NCBI RefSeq assembly: GCF_001651875.1
Contig: NZ_LNQB01000060.1
Span: 29,622-93,621 of the forward strand
Direction of reading: 5' to 3'
DNA length: 64,000 nucleotides
Origin: Sinorhizobium saheli
Lineage (GTDB): Bacteria > Pseudomonadota > Alphaproteobacteria > Rhizobiales > Rhizobiaceae
Shown here: piece by piece, positions 48,288 to 58,014 of the stretch
Numbering within the stretch: position 1 is the stretch's first letter
How the letters are laid out: each line of letters begins with the position of its first letter
Program-made: the position numbers and the translations under genes
The notes under the pieces: generated by a model
The model's input: only the letters and a program-made list of their open reading frames with translations
Database searches by the model: none
Told to the model about the DNA's origin: nothing

Positions 48288-51200
48288 ATGAGTGATATCC
48301 GTGGCGAAAGGGTCTGCTTTCGCAAGGAAGACATCGTCGCGCTGGATGCGCTGCCCTCGGCGCAGGCCCATGACCCGGTCATCGTGCACACGCCGCGGCC
48401 GGGCGGCGCGCTGCGGCTTTGCGGCAGAATCCTCCTTTGCTGCTCGCTCCTCGTCTTCGTCATCGCCGCGTCGCTCGTCGCGGTGATCGAAAGCGGGCTC
48501 GTCGACCGGCCGTTGAACGATCGGGCGCGGGCGGCGCTGAACGGGGCACTCGGCGGCAATTACAGCGCCGATGTCGACGACACCGTCCTTCGGGTGACGG
48601 CCAGCGGCGCGCTGGCGCTCAAGGCGCGCGGCGTGACCCTGAACGAGGCCGACTCGGGCCGTCCGATCGCCAAGCTCGGTGCCGTTTCCATTGCCCTCGA
48701 TCCGCTGGCGCTGATCACGGGACGCATTGCAGTATCGAGGCTCGAAGCGGAAGGCGGTGAACTCGATACCGGCCTGCTGCCACGCGGCGATCCCATCGAC
48801 CTGACGGCAATCCGCATTGCCGACGTCGGCATGGCGCTCGAACGCCTGTTCGAGCATGTCGACAGGATGTCGCGGCTGACGGCGAGCGGCAGGACGCAAA
48901 CCGTAGAGCTTTCCGACTTCTCTCTGTCGGTCACCGGAACGCGGGGGCGAACCGTCCCGGTCGACATAAGAACGCTGGCGTTCAGCCGCGATCCGGCTGG
49001 AGCCATACATGTCGACGGCACCGTCGCGGTCGACGGCCTGGAGGCCCATCTTTCGGCGCGCGCCTTCGGCGACAAAGGGCGCGTTAGCGGCATGGAGGCG
49101 ACGCTCGGTGCCGTGCCGCTTTCGCCGTTTCTTCACCATGGCAAGTCGGGGAACGAAGAGGCTTTCGGCATAGATGCAACCGCCGATGTCTCTCTGAAAG
49201 CGATGCGGGCGCGGGACAGCGAGAAACCGGCGCTCGCGGTCGCCGTCAGGACTTCCCAAGGTTCGTTCCACGCCGGCGGGCTCGTCTCCGCCCTCAGTCC
49301 GTCGGAGCTCAACGTCTCCTATGATTTCGAGCGCGCCTCGGTGGAGATCCTGCCGTCGGAGGTCCGGATCGGGCATTCGACCTTTCCCTTCACCGGTGCC
49401 TTGATCGACCTCGACAGGATCGCCAGGCCCGGCGGCAAGGGATTTGCGATCGATCTCCTGTTCAAGGATGCAAATTCCGCCCCGGTGGACGTGCAGGAGC
49501 GTCCGCTCACCTTCGACGCCAAGGCGAACGGGCGCTTCGAATCCGATTCGCATCGGCTGATCTTCGACCAGCTCGCAATATCGAGCCCGCTCGGCTCCAT
49601 GGCCGGCTCGCTTTCGGTCGCCTTCGGCAAGACGTCGCCGCAGATCAGTTTCGCCGCGCTCAGCGACAGAATGCATGCGACGGCCGTCAAGCAATTGTGG
49701 CCCTGGTGGCTTGCCAAGGGCGCGCGCCGCTGGGCGATCGGCAATCTCTTCGGCGGCACGGTAAGCGACGCGAGCATCGAGGTCTCGATCCCCGAGGGGC
49801 GCATCGCCAACAGCGGAGGCCAGCTCAAGCTCAACGAAGACGAGCTCAACATCAACTTCGCCATCGACGATACGCGCATCAACATCGCCGGCGAAATTCC
49901 GCCGCTGCGCGACACATCCGGCCGTTTCACGCTGAGCGGCGAGCGGATGTCCGTGGCCGTCGGAAAGGGCGCCGCCTTTTTCCCGTCGGGGCGCTCGGTT
50001 TCGTTGAACGGCGGCGATTTCATCATTCCCGACGTCTACACCAAGCCGCTCATGGCGGAGATGAAGATCGAGGTCGCGGGCGAGGCCGACGCCATAGCGG
50101 AGCTCGTGCGCTACAGGCCCATTCAGGCGCTGCAGAAAACGCCTTTCGTCCCGGAGGATTTCACCGGACCGATGACCGCCCTGGTCGGCGCACGCTTCGG
50201 CCTCATAGCGGACCAGAAGCCGCCGGCGCCCTTGTGGCAGGTGGAAATGCAGCTCGAGGATGTCACGGTCAACCGGCCGATCGCCGGGCGTTCGATCGCC
50301 GATCTCGCCGGAACGATGCGGATCGACAATGCGCGGGCCGTGCTCGAGGCAGACGCCCTGATCGACGGCGCGAAGATGCGCATCGCGCTCACCGAACCGG
50401 TGGATGCCAAGGCGGATGTGAAGAGGACGCGCGAAATCTCGGGGACGCTCGACGACGCCGCGCGCGCGAAGATCGCCCCTGCGCTATCGGGAATCGTCAG
50501 CGGGCCCGTCGGCGTCGACGTATCGCTCGCCGAGGACGGCAGCCAGTCCGTCAAGGCGAATCTCGGCAAGGCCTCGCTGTCGCTGCCATGGATCGGTTGG
50601 AGCAAAGGAGCCGGCATTGCCGCCGAGGCCGAGTTCACCGTAAAGGCTGCGGAGGGCATCACGGAGATCAGCGACTTCAACCTCTCCGGAGAGGGGTTCG
50701 GCGCCGCCGGTGAGCTGCGGGTCGATGATGCAGGGCTCGCATCGGCCCGTTTGGACGGGGTTCGCCTGGCGAGCGGCGACGATTTCGCCGTCACCGTCGA
50801 TCGCAGGAAGGGCGGCTACGCGGTGGTGCTGAACGGTGCGGCGGCGGATATCAGGCCGGCGCTTGCCCGGGTGAAGGACCAGTCCGGCTCTGCGGACGGC
50901 GGTGACGTGAAGATTAATGCCCGGCTCGATCGCGTCACCGGATTTAACGGCGAGATCCTCTCGAATGTGAGCTTCACCTATTCGAGACGCGGCCAGCAGA
51001 TCGATGACATCGATCTTTCGGCCCTTACGGCGAGCGGGCAGGCAGTGGTCGCCCGGCTCGTGAAGGCCGGAGCCGACAATACGCTCGAGGTGACGGCAAG
51101 CGATGCGGGTGCCTTCGCGCGCTTCACCGACATTTACCGCAACATGCGCGGCGGTCTCCTCAATCTGCGGCTGCGCGATCGCGGCGCCAACTCCTGGCGC

Positions 51201-51674
51201 GGTACGGTGGACATCAGGAAGTTCTCCCTTGTCGGCGAACAGAAGCTGCAATCGATGGTCTCGACCCCGGCGGGGCAGGACGGACGCAGCCTCAATCAGG
51301 CGGTGCGGCGCAATATCGACGTCAGCACCGCCCAGTTTGAACGCGGTTACGCGCAGCTGCTTCTCGACCGTGGCACGATCCACGTCGGCAGCGGCGTGCT
51401 TCGCGGTGTCGACGTCGGCGCGACTTTCCAGGGGACGGTTCGCGACGGCAATGGGCGGATGGACATGACGGGCACGTTCATGCCGGCCTACGGGCTGAAC
51501 CGGCTCTTCGGCGAACTGCCGCTGATCGGCGTGCTGCTCGGCAATGGCCGCGACCGTGGCCTGCTCGGCATCACGTTCAAGCTGACGGGGCCGTTCAACC
51601 AACCGCACCTGACGATCAACCCCCTGTCGATCATAGCGCCCGGGGTCTTCCGCAACATTTTCGAGTTTCAATGA
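48288..51674 (+). CDS. large AsmA-like envelope protein (DUF3971/YhdP-type)
   Basis: 1128 residues. A short basic N-terminus precedes one transmembrane helix (about 44-68, LCGRILLCCSLLVFVIAASLVAVI). A very long region of repeating beta-strand character follows (GGQLKLNEDELNINFAIDDTRINIAGEIPPLRD). It ends in an AsmA-like C-terminal domain (GRMDMTGTFMPAYGLNRLFGELPLIGVLLG ... FKLTGPFNQPHLTINPLSIIAPGVFR). This end and the size point to the YhdP/TamB/AsmA group, which bridges the periplasm and moves phospholipids to the outer membrane. Transport is inferred. Monocistronic. Confidence 0.87.
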   Translation: MSDIRGERVCFRKEDIVALDALPSAQAHDPVIVHTPRPGGALRLCGRILLCCSLLVFVIAASLVAVIESGLVDRPLNDRARAALNGALGGNYSADVDDTVLRVTASGALALKARGVTLNEADSGRPIAKLGAVSIALDPLALITGRIAVSRLEAEGGELDTGLLPRGDPIDLTAIRIADVGMALERLFEHVDRMSRLTASGRTQTVELSDFSLSVTGTRGRTVPVDIRTLAFSRDPAGAIHVDGTVAVDGLEAHLSARAFGDKGRVSGMEATLGAVPLSPFLHHGKSGNEEAFGIDATADVSLKAMRARDSEKPALAVAVRTSQGSFHAGGLVSALSPSELNVSYDFERASVEILPSEVRIGHSTFPFTGALIDLDRIARPGGKGFAIDLLFKDANSAPVDVQERPLTFDAKANGRFESDSHRLIFDQLAISSPLGSMAGSLSVAFGKTSPQISFAALSDRMHATAVKQLWPWWLAKGARRWAIGNLFGGTVSDASIEVSIPEGRIANSGGQLKLNEDELNINFAIDDTRINIAGEIPPLRDTSGRFTLSGERMSVAVGKGAAFFPSGRSVSLNGGDFIIPDVYTKPLMAEMKIEVAGEADAIAELVRYRPIQALQKTPFVPEDFTGPMTALVGARFGLIADQKPPAPLWQVEMQLEDVTVNRPIAGRSIADLAGTMRIDNARAVLEADALIDGAKMRIALTEPVDAKADVKRTREISGTLDDAARAKIAPALSGIVSGPVGVDVSLAEDGSQSVKANLGKASLSLPWIGWSKGAGIAAEAEFTVKAAEGITEISDFNLSGEGFGAAGELRVDDAGLASARLDGVRLASGDDFAVTVDRRKGGYAVVLNGAAADIRPALARVKDQSGSADGGDVKINARLDRVTGFNGEILSNVSFTYSRRGQQIDDIDLSALTASGQAVVARLVKAGADNTLEVTASDAGAFARFTDIYRNMRGGLLNLRLRDRGANSWRGTVDIRKFSLVGEQKLQSMVSTPAGQDGRSLNQAVRRNIDVSTAQFERGYAQLLLDRGTIHVGSGVLRGVDVGATFQGTVRDGNGRMDMTGTFMPAYGLNRLFGELPLIGVLLGNGRDRGLLGITFKLTGPFNQPHLTINPLSIIAPGVFRNIFEFQ

Positions 51675-51700
51675 AAAAGGCCGGCGCTCGGCCGGCCGTT

Positions 51701-51786
51701 AGAGCGGGATACGCTCACATGCGTTCGCGCCGCCGCTCTATTCATTGTTTCGACGTCAGGTGATTCCACCTGACTTGCAAAATGCT
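51701..51786 (+). repeat. dispersed palindromic repeat family A, copy 4 (short)
   Basis: About 86 bp: opens AGAGCGGGATACGCTCACAT and ends TGACTTGCAAAATGCT. It lacks the CCGCATTTGTG block of the other copies. Sits between convergent AsmA-like and tyrS genes, 26 bp after the stop of the former, and so does not form a stop codon here. A GGCCGGC/GCCGGCC hairpin lies just before it (51679-51697). Confidence 0.8.
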
Positions 51787-51811
51787 GTGGCTGTTGCGGT
51801 TGGCGCGTCCG

Positions 51812-53065
51812 TCAGACGGGCCGAACGAGCATGTGCTTCTTCTTGCCGAGCGACAGCTTGATGACCCCATCGCGGGTGAGGTCGCTGCTTGCGACAATCC
51901 GACGTTCGTCGCTGATCTGGTCGTCGTTGATGCGGACGGCGCCGCCCTGGACGTGCCGGCGCGCTTCGCCGTTCGAGGCGGCAAGGCCGGCGCGCACCAG
52001 GAGCGTCAGCAGGCCGAGGCCCGACTCGAGCTCAGGGGCAGGGACTTCGACCGACGGCAGGTTTTCGGCCAGCGCGCCTTCCTCGAAGGTCTTGCGCGCC
52101 GTTTCGGCCGCTTGCTCTGCTGCCGCCCGACCATGCAGCATGGCGGTGATCTCGGTTGCGAGGACCTTCTTCACCTCGTTGATTTCGGAGCCGCCGAGCT
52201 TCGACAGTCGGTCTATCTCCGACATCGGCAGCGTGGTGTAGAGTTTGAGGAAGCGCGTGACGTCGGCATCCTCGGTGTTTCGCCAGTACTGCCAGAACTC
52301 GTAGGGTCCGAGCATATCCGGATTGAGCCAGATCGCGCCGTTGACCGATTTACCCATCTTCGCGCCCGAAGCCGTCGTCAGCAGCGGCGAGGTGAGGGCG
52401 TAGAGCTGCGGCGTCCCCATGCGATGGCCGAGATCGATGCCGTTGACGATATTGCCCCACTGGTCCGATCCGCCCATCTGCAAGCGGCATCCGGTGCGCT
52501 TGTGGAGTTCGACGAAGTCGTAGGCCTGCAGGATCATGTAGTTGAATTCGAGGAAGGACAGCGACTGCTCGCGATCGAGCCGCGTCTTGACGCTGTCGAA
52601 CGACAGCATGCGGTTCACCGAGAAGTGGCGGCCGACGTCGCGCAGGAATTCGAGATAGTTGATGCCCAGAAGCCAGTCGGCATTATTGATCATCAAGGCG
52701 TCGGTGGGACCGTCGCCATAGCGCAGGTAATTCGAGAAGACCGTCTTGATGCTCGCAATGTTGGCGTCGATCGTTTCCGGCGTCATCAGTTGGCGCGCCT
52801 CGTCCTTGAAGGACGGATCGCCAACCATGCCGGTTCCGCCTCCCATCAGCGAGATCGGGCGATGCCCGGTCGCCTGCAGCCAGTAGAGCATCATGATCTG
52901 GATGAGCCCGCCGGCATGCAGGCTCGGCGCCGTCGGGTCGAATCCGATATAGGCAGTCACGGTTTCCGTACGGAACAGCTTATCGAGGCCGGCATCATCC
53001 GAGGTCTGATGGATGAAACCGCGTTCGCTGAGGGTATGGAGGAAGTCGGACTTGAACTCGGACAT
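51812..53065 (-). CDS. tyrS: tyrosyl-tRNA synthetase
   Basis: 417 residues, class I synthetase that attaches tyrosine to tRNA-Tyr. The HIGH-like motif appears as [11 protein letters not shown] and KMSKS as KMGKS. The C-terminal S4-like RNA-binding domain is present ([29 protein letters not shown]). No T-box or other leader was seen in the 167-bp divergent region shared with anmK. Confidence 0.97.
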   Translation of the reverse strand: MSEFKSDFLHTLSERGFIHQTSDDAGLDKLFRTETVTAYIGFDPTAPSLHAGGLIQIMMLYWLQATGHRPISLMGGGTGMVGDPSFKDEARQLMTPETIDANIASIKTVFSNYLRYGDGPTDALMINNADWLLGINYLEFLRDVGRHFSVNRMLSFDSVKTRLDREQSLSFLEFNYMILQAYDFVELHKRTGCRLQMGGSDQWGNIVNGIDLGHRMGTPQLYALTSPLLTTASGAKMGKSVNGAIWLNPDMLGPYEFWQYWRNTEDADVTRFLKLYTTLPMSEIDRLSKLGGSEINEVKKVLATEITAMLHGRAAAEQAAETARKTFEEGALAENLPSVEVPAPELESGLGLLTLLVRAGLAASNGEARRHVQGGAVRINDDQISDERRIVASSDLTRDGVIKLSLGKKKHMLVRPV

Positions 53066-53232
53066 AACCTGTTTCTTTCGGCTGGGTAGAACGTCTGCGG
53101 CCGGCCTTTATCACTGTTTCTTTGAAAGTGCACGTTTTTGCTTGGCCGCCGTTTTGCTATGAACGCTGAAGCGAAAAGGCAGGGCCTTCGGGCTTCTGCC
53201 AGTTCCGTTCAGATCATCCGCGGAGGAGTTGC

Positions 53233-54396
53233 ATGGCGAAGCTGTTGACGGCGATCGGGCTGATGAGCGGTACCAGCATGGACGGCATCGACGTCGCGCT
53301 TTTGCGGACGGATGGCGAGACCATCGTTCAACGCGGCCCGTCGGCCGGATATGCCTATGACGCGCGCTTCCGTGATCGGCTGAAGCAAGGTCTCGACGAT
53401 GCCAGGTCGATTGGCAGGCGCGAGGAACGGCCGGGAACGCTTTCCGATCTGGAGCGCGACCTGACGCTCAGCCACGTGGATGCAGTCCGCGATTTCCTGC
53501 GTGAAAACAAAATATTGCCGGAGAACGTTGATGTAATAGGTTTTCACGGCCAGACCGTGCTGCATCGCCCCGACGAGGGGCTGACGGTGCAGATCGGCGA
53601 CGGCCGGCTGCTGGCACGGGAAACCGGAATCGACGTCGTCCACGACATGCGGGCCAACGACATGGCGCATGGCGGCCAGGGGGCGCCGCTGATCCCGGCC
53701 TATCACGCGGCGCTCGCGCGCGGCCTGTCCGGCAGGCGAGAGATCGCCGCGCCCGTCGCCTTCGTGAATATCGGCGGCATTTCAAATCTCACCTTCATCG
53801 GCGCCGGCGATGCGCTCGTCGCCTATGACAGCGGCCCGGGCAACACCCTGATCGACCAATGGGTCGAGGCCCATGCCGGCATTCCCTATGACCAGGGCGG
53901 CATGATCGCGAGCGAGGGCAGCGTCCTGCCGGAACTCGCCGATCGCTATCTCTCGCATCCGTTCTTTGCTGCGGAGAAACGCCGCTCGCTCGACCGCAAC
54001 GACTTTGCGCCGCCCACGGGCAACGAGGCCAGCCTCGACGATGGCGCGCGCACGCTCGCTTATGTGACCGCGGCCGCGATCATGCGCTCCGCCCGCCATC
54101 TTCCTGTGGCGCCGAAGACTTTCGTCATCTGCGGCGGCGGCCGGCTCAACCCGGTCATCATGCGCGACCTGAGCACGCTCGCAGAGGCGGAAGGCTCCCG
54201 CGTGCTTGCGGCTGAAGCGCTCGGCCTCAACGGCGATTCGATGGAGGCGGAAGCCTGGGCCTATCTCGCCGTCAGATCGCTCAACGGCCTGCCCCTGACC
54301 TATCCCGGCACGACAGGCGTCAGCCGGCCGGTCAGCGGCGGCCGCCTTGCGCCCAGGCCGGCAGACGGCTTGCATGCGCATGGCGGATCGAAATAA
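53233..54396 (+). CDS. anmK: anhydro-N-acetylmuramic acid kinase
   Basis: 387 residues, slightly longer than the E. coli enzyme. It phosphorylates and opens the 1,6-anhydro ring of anhydroMurNAc, returning cell-wall sugar to metabolism. Signature [15 protein letters not shown] at the N-terminus; [10 protein letters not shown] and [14 protein letters not shown] are conserved. GGAGG lies 6 nt before the ATG. The recycling partner MurQ is not in the window. Confidence 0.95.
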   Translation: MAKLLTAIGLMSGTSMDGIDVALLRTDGETIVQRGPSAGYAYDARFRDRLKQGLDDARSIGRREERPGTLSDLERDLTLSHVDAVRDFLRENKILPENVDVIGFHGQTVLHRPDEGLTVQIGDGRLLARETGIDVVHDMRANDMAHGGQGAPLIPAYHAALARGLSGRREIAAPVAFVNIGGISNLTFIGAGDALVAYDSGPGNTLIDQWVEAHAGIPYDQGGMIASEGSVLPELADRYLSHPFFAAEKRRSLDRNDFAPPTGNEASLDDGARTLAYVTAAAIMRSARHLPVAPKTFVICGGGRLNPVIMRDLSTLAEAEGSRVLAAEALGLNGDSMEAEAWAYLAVRSLNGLPLTYPGTTGVSRPVSGGRLAPRPADGLHAHGGSK

Positions 54397-54497
54397 AGGT
54401 CGGTTAATGGTTTCTTCGCGCGCCGTCCTTAACCTGGACTGGCCGGCGGAGGGGCTTCCGCGGCTTCAATGATCTCAGGCGAGGGTTTCGGATCGCG

Positions 54498-55697
54498 ATG
54501 GGTGGTGCGATTTCACTTCTGGCGGTGAATTTCATCATTGCCCAGATCTTCGTGGCGGCCTTTCTCGTCATCGCAATGAAGAGCCGCTCCGGCCGACCGG
54601 CGTTGTGGTGTGCCGCGGGCTTCGCGGTGGCGTCACTCTCGGCGATTTGCGAGACAGTCCTGCCGTTCACGCCGGTGCCGCGGCTTTTCGCCATCGGCGC
54701 CTTTGCGAGCGTTCTTGGCGGCTTCAGTCTGCTTCGCTTCGGTCTCGGGCTTTTCTACGGCGTGCCGGCGAAGCCGTCCGCCCTCGCGGCCTTCTTCATA
54801 GGCTCCGTGATCGTCGATCTCCTGATCTACGACCTTCCGCGCGGAACCCTGCAGCACGCCTTTTTCTACCAGATGCCGTTCTTCCTCATCCAGGCCTGGT
54901 CCGCCTCGGTGATCATCCGCTCGCGGCGTCGATCCTTTGCCGACAGGGTCCTCTTCTGCCTGCTCGCACTCACCGCGATCTATTTCCTCGTGAAGATCTA
55001 TGCGGCGATCGCCGCCGGCTCCGGCGCCACGGCGGCAGATTACCTTCAAAGCCCCTTCGCACTCATTTCCCAGGCGCTCGGGGCGATGCTGATCGTCGCC
55101 GCGGGCCTGGCGATTCTCGGCGTCATGGTCAAGGACATAGTAGACGAGGCCCGCGCCAGTTCCGAAATCGATGCGCTCTCCGGTCTCTGCAATCGTCGCG
55201 GCTTCATGGAGCGTGTCGCGCCACTCCTGCAAAGCGGCGGCGCTGCCGGGCCCGGTTCATTGATCATGACCGATCTCGACCGCTTTAAGACGGTCAACGA
55301 CACCTATGGCCATCACACCGGCGACGAGGTGATCCGGCAGTTTTCGTGCGTGCTTCTCGATCTCATGCCGAGTCACGCCACCGCGGGGCGCCTTGGAGGC
55401 GAAGAGTTCGCGGTGTTCCTTCCGCGCGTCGGCCTGGCGGACGCGCGCGTGCTTGCTCAAGGGATGCGCGCGGCGATCGCCTCGACCCGCATTGCCGGCC
55501 TTCCAGAGACGGCCGCGATCACGGCAAGCTTCGGCGTTGCCATGATCGCGCCGGCCGAGCCATTGGAGGTGGCGATGCAACGGGCCGACAAGGCGCTCTA
55601 CGCCGCCAAAGCGGCCGGGCGAAACCGGGTGGAGTGCGCGGAGCCCCCGGCGCAGGTCGTCACGCCCGCCGTTTCCCAATGGGCCGGCAGACTTTGA
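54498..55697 (+). CDS. membrane diguanylate cyclase (GGDEF domain)
   Basis: 399 residues. The N-terminal 210 residues hold about seven hydrophobic helices and no known sensor domain. A GGDEF domain follows (about 230-380), with the active-site motif GGEEF in AGRLGGEEFAVFLP. Upstream DxLTGLxNR appears as DALSGLCNRRGF. The residues five places before GGEEF are not RxxD, so product inhibition at an I-site is not expected. Makes cyclic di-GMP from GTP; a PilZ receptor is encoded at 30.9 kb. Confidence 0.93.
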   Translation: MGGAISLLAVNFIIAQIFVAAFLVIAMKSRSGRPALWCAAGFAVASLSAICETVLPFTPVPRLFAIGAFASVLGGFSLLRFGLGLFYGVPAKPSALAAFFIGSVIVDLLIYDLPRGTLQHAFFYQMPFFLIQAWSASVIIRSRRRSFADRVLFCLLALTAIYFLVKIYAAIAAGSGATAADYLQSPFALISQALGAMLIVAAGLAILGVMVKDIVDEARASSEIDALSGLCNRRGFMERVAPLLQSGGAAGPGSLIMTDLDRFKTVNDTYGHHTGDEVIRQFSCVLLDLMPSHATAGRLGGEEFAVFLPRVGLADARVLAQGMRAAIASTRIAGLPETAAITASFGVAMIAPAEPLEVAMQRADKALYAAKAAGRNRVECAEPPAQVVTPAVSQWAGRL

Positions 55698-55738
55698 GCA
55701 AAATGCGCCCCCTGCGTTCGCGCCATCACGCGAAAAGA

Positions 55739-55775
55739 GAAAGCCCGAAAACCGGTAGCGATTTTCGGGCTTTTC
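55739..55775. terminator. intrinsic terminator between the GGDEF and hydrolase genes
   Basis: AAGCCCGAAAA (55741-55751) pairs with TTTTCGGGCTT; T-rich ends on both strands suggest use from both sides. Confidence 0.88.
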
Positions 55776-55794
55776 GATGGGGTGGACCCGCTAC

Positions 55795-56472
55795 TCAGCG
55801 GATGCGCTTGGCGGCGGGCTCGGGCACCAGTTCGCCGTTCAGGCGGCGGTCGAGATAGTCCTCGCATTCCGCCATCAGCGTCTCGAGTTGCCCGTTGAAG
55901 AAGTGGTTCGCCCCCGGCACCGTCTTGTGGGTGATGAGGATGCCCTTCTGCGCCTTGAGCTTTTCGACGAGGCCATTGACGTCCTTCTCCGGCGCGACCT
56001 TGTCGGCATCGCCGTTGATGATCAGGCCGGACGAGGGGCAGGGCGCCAGGAACGAGAAGTCGTAGATGTTCGGCTGCGGTGCTACGGCCATGAAGCCCTC
56101 GATCTCCGGACGGCGCATCAGGAGCTGCATGCCGATCCAGGCGCCGAACGAATAGCCGGCGACCCAGCAGCTCTTCGAATCGGGATGAAGGCTTTGCACC
56201 CAGTCGAGCGCGGAAGCCGCATCGGAAAGCTCGCCGGCGCCGTGATCGAACTCGCCCTGGCTGCGCCCGATGCCCCGGAAATTGAAGCGCAAGGTGGTGA
56301 AGCCGCGCTTCTGGAACATATAGAAGAGCTGGTACACGATCTGGTTGTTCATCGTGCCGCCGAACTGCGGGTGCGGATGCAGGATGATCGCAATCGGTGC
56401 GCTCTTCTGCTTCGAAGGCTGATAACGGCCCTCGAGGCGACCGGCCGGTCCGTTGAAGATGATTTCGGGCAT
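55795..56472 (-). CDS. alpha/beta hydrolase
   Basis: 225 residues. The catalytic elbow is VAGYSFGAWIGM, with an Asp in LIINGDADKV and a His in PGANHFFNG, making a complete triad. The opening PEIIFNGPAGRLEGRYQPSK, IAIILHPHPQFGGTMNNQIV and RFNFRGIGRSQGEFDHG are typical of a common proteobacterial hydrolase family without assigned substrate. Divergent from the SUF operon. Confidence 0.9.
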   Translation of the reverse strand: MPEIIFNGPAGRLEGRYQPSKQKSAPIAIILHPHPQFGGTMNNQIVYQLFYMFQKRGFTTLRFNFRGIGRSQGEFDHGAGELSDAASALDWVQSLHPDSKSCWVAGYSFGAWIGMQLLMRRPEIEGFMAVAPQPNIYDFSFLAPCPSSGLIINGDADKVAPEKDVNGLVEKLKAQKGILITHKTVPGANHFFNGQLETLMAECEDYLDRRLNGELVPEPAAKRIR

Positions 56473-56528
56473 TGGCTCTCCGGGAATGTTTCTGGTTCAA
56501 AATCTTGGTTCTTAGCGCCGAGCTGTCT

Positions 56529-56543
56529 TGACTAAAGCAGTCA
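56529..56543 (+). promoter_or_regulatory. RirA-type iron-responsive operator (IRO box) before the suf operon
   Basis: TGACTAAAGCAGTCA fits the TGA-N9-TCA core of the rhizobial IRO box and is also a TGACT/AGTCA inverted repeat. It lies about 150 bp before sufS2. RirA represses iron-uptake and SUF genes in iron-replete rhizobia. Binding here is inferred from the match and the known regulon. Confidence 0.65.
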
Positions 56544-56560
56544 GCTTTTCTAAAACCTAC

Positions 56561-56577
56561 TTTAGAACCGTTCAAAA
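56561..56577 (+). promoter_or_regulatory. Irr-type operator (ICE motif) before the suf operon
   Basis: TTTAGAACCGTTCAAAA matches TTTAGAA-N3-TTCTAAA at all but one position. Irr senses haem/iron status. It is 18 bp from the RirA-type box, so the two regulators may compete or act jointly. A further TTCTAAAA lies just upstream (56548-56555). Confidence 0.6.
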
Positions 56578-56695
56578 CTTCGGTGCGGACATTCCGCATG
56601 CGCTTCGTCTCATAAGGCAAGCGGCGCGGAGAATTCAAGGAAAATGCAACGGCGTAGCTCATAGGGATGAGCCGTTCGCGCGGGCGAAGGAAGCA

Positions 56696-57862
56696 ATGTC
56701 GGGACAGCGGATCTATATGGACTGGAACGCGACGGCGCCGCTTCTGCCGGAAGCGCGCGAGGCCCTTCTGTCCGCGCTCGACCATATCGGCAACCCGTCG
56801 TCGGTGCACGGCGAAGGGCGCGCGACACGCGCTCTCATCGAAAGCGCCCGGCGCGATGTCGCCGCGCTCTGCGGTGCGCAGCCCGCCGCGGTCACCTTCA
56901 CCAGCGGCGCGACCGAGGCGGCCAACATGGTGCTGACTCCGGATTTCCGCATGGGGCGCACGCCGCTCAGGATCGGCAAGCTCTATGTTTCCGCGATCGA
57001 GCACCCGGCCGTGCGCGAGGGCGGGCGTTTCCGACGTGAGGACGTCAGCGAGATACCGGTCACCTCGGCCGGCGTCCTCGATTGCGCGGCACTCAAGACA
57101 TTGCTTGAGGCGCACGATCGCCAGTGCGGTTTGCCGATGGTCGCGGTCATGCTTGCCAATAACGAGACCGGCATCATCCAGCCTGTTGCCGAAGTCGCGG
57201 CCATGGTGCGCGCGCATGGTGGCCTGCTGGTCGTCGATGCGGTGCAGGCAGCCGGTCGCCTGCCGCTCTCGATCGAGGCGCTCGGCGCCGATTTCCTCAT
57301 CGTCTCGTCGCATAAGATCGGCGGACCGAAGGGGGCAGGCGCACTCGTCGCCCGCGGTGAGGTCATGATGCCGGCGCCCCTGATCCGCGGCGGCGGCCAG
57401 GAAAAGGGTCATCGCTCCGGCACGGAGAATGCTCCGGCGCTCGCAGGCTTCGCGGCCGCTGCCCGGGTGGCCGCCGATAACCTCGACACTCGCACGGCCG
57501 CAATTGCCGCGCTGCGCGATCGGCTCGAGGTGCAGATGCTGGAATGCGCGCCGGACGTGGTGATCCATGGTCGCGACGCGCCGCGCATCGCCAATACCAC
57601 CTTCTTCACGCTTCCCGGCTTGAAGGCGGAGACGGGCCAGATTGCGTTCGATCTGGAAGGTGTGGCCCTTTCGGCAGGGTCTGCATGCTCTTCCGGCAAG
57701 GTTGGACAGAGTCATGTGCTGACGGCGATGGGCTATGATCCGCGACAGGGCGCCCTGCGTCTTTCGATCGGTGCGTCCACCACGCAAGCGGAGATCGATC
57801 GTTGTGCTGCCGTGTTCGCCAAGGTGGCTGCGCGGCGGCGCTCGACCGGGCAGGCCGCTTGA
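56696..57862 (+). CDS. sufS2: cysteine desulfurase (IscS/NifS type)
   Basis: 388 residues. PLP enzyme that takes sulfur from cysteine. The PLP lysine lies in SSHKIGGPKG and the catalytic Cys in GSACSSGK, a group I-type loop. The start MSGQRIYMDWNATAP has GAAGGA upstream; a 56-residue upstream extension covers the operator region and was rejected. It is the first gene of the SUF operon, followed after 152 bp by sufB. Having an IscS-type enzyme head a SUF operon is typical of Rhizobiales. Confidence 0.94.
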   Translation: MSGQRIYMDWNATAPLLPEAREALLSALDHIGNPSSVHGEGRATRALIESARRDVAALCGAQPAAVTFTSGATEAANMVLTPDFRMGRTPLRIGKLYVSAIEHPAVREGGRFRREDVSEIPVTSAGVLDCAALKTLLEAHDRQCGLPMVAVMLANNETGIIQPVAEVAAMVRAHGGLLVVDAVQAAGRLPLSIEALGADFLIVSSHKIGGPKGAGALVARGEVMMPAPLIRGGGQEKGHRSGTENAPALAGFAAAARVAADNLDTRTAAIAALRDRLEVQMLECAPDVVIHGRDAPRIANTTFFTLPGLKAETGQIAFDLEGVALSAGSACSSGKVGQSHVLTAMGYDPRQGALRLSIGASTTQAEIDRCAAVFAKVAARRRSTGQAA

Positions 57863-57885
57863 GTGCGCGGGGATTGAACGAAATT

Positions 57886-57905
57886 GCGGAAAAGCAATTT
57901 TCCGC
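57886..57905 (+). other. perfect hairpin between sufS2 and sufB
   Basis: GCGGAAAA-GCAA-TTTTCCGC, 8-bp stem. There is no T-run after it, so it is probably not a plain terminator. A second stem GCCGGA/TCCGGC lies at about 57979-57998, 20 nt before sufB. They might serve mRNA processing or differential expression; this is inference. Confidence 0.5.
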
Positions 57906-58014
57906 TTGGCAAACGGGGTGAAAACCGCCTTTTAGCCATTACATAAGCGGTGCGCGAACCCGCATCGTGTTGACAAGCTGCCGGACCTTGGATCCGGCGA
58001 GATTGGAGAGCGAC

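Noticed and set aside
55700..55735. possible fifth copy of repeat A (AGCAAAATGCG, GCGTTCGCGCC)
   Set aside because: Only two short blocks match, in the wrong spacing and orientation; could be chance.
55598..57787. 729-codon open frame antisense to sufS2 and across the iron boxes
   Set aside because: It runs through an intergenic promoter region and two genes of different strand; composition is shadow-like.
57970..57998. TTGACA before sufB as an internal promoter
   Set aside because: No acceptable -10 at 16-18 bp; the sequence after it forms a hairpin instead.
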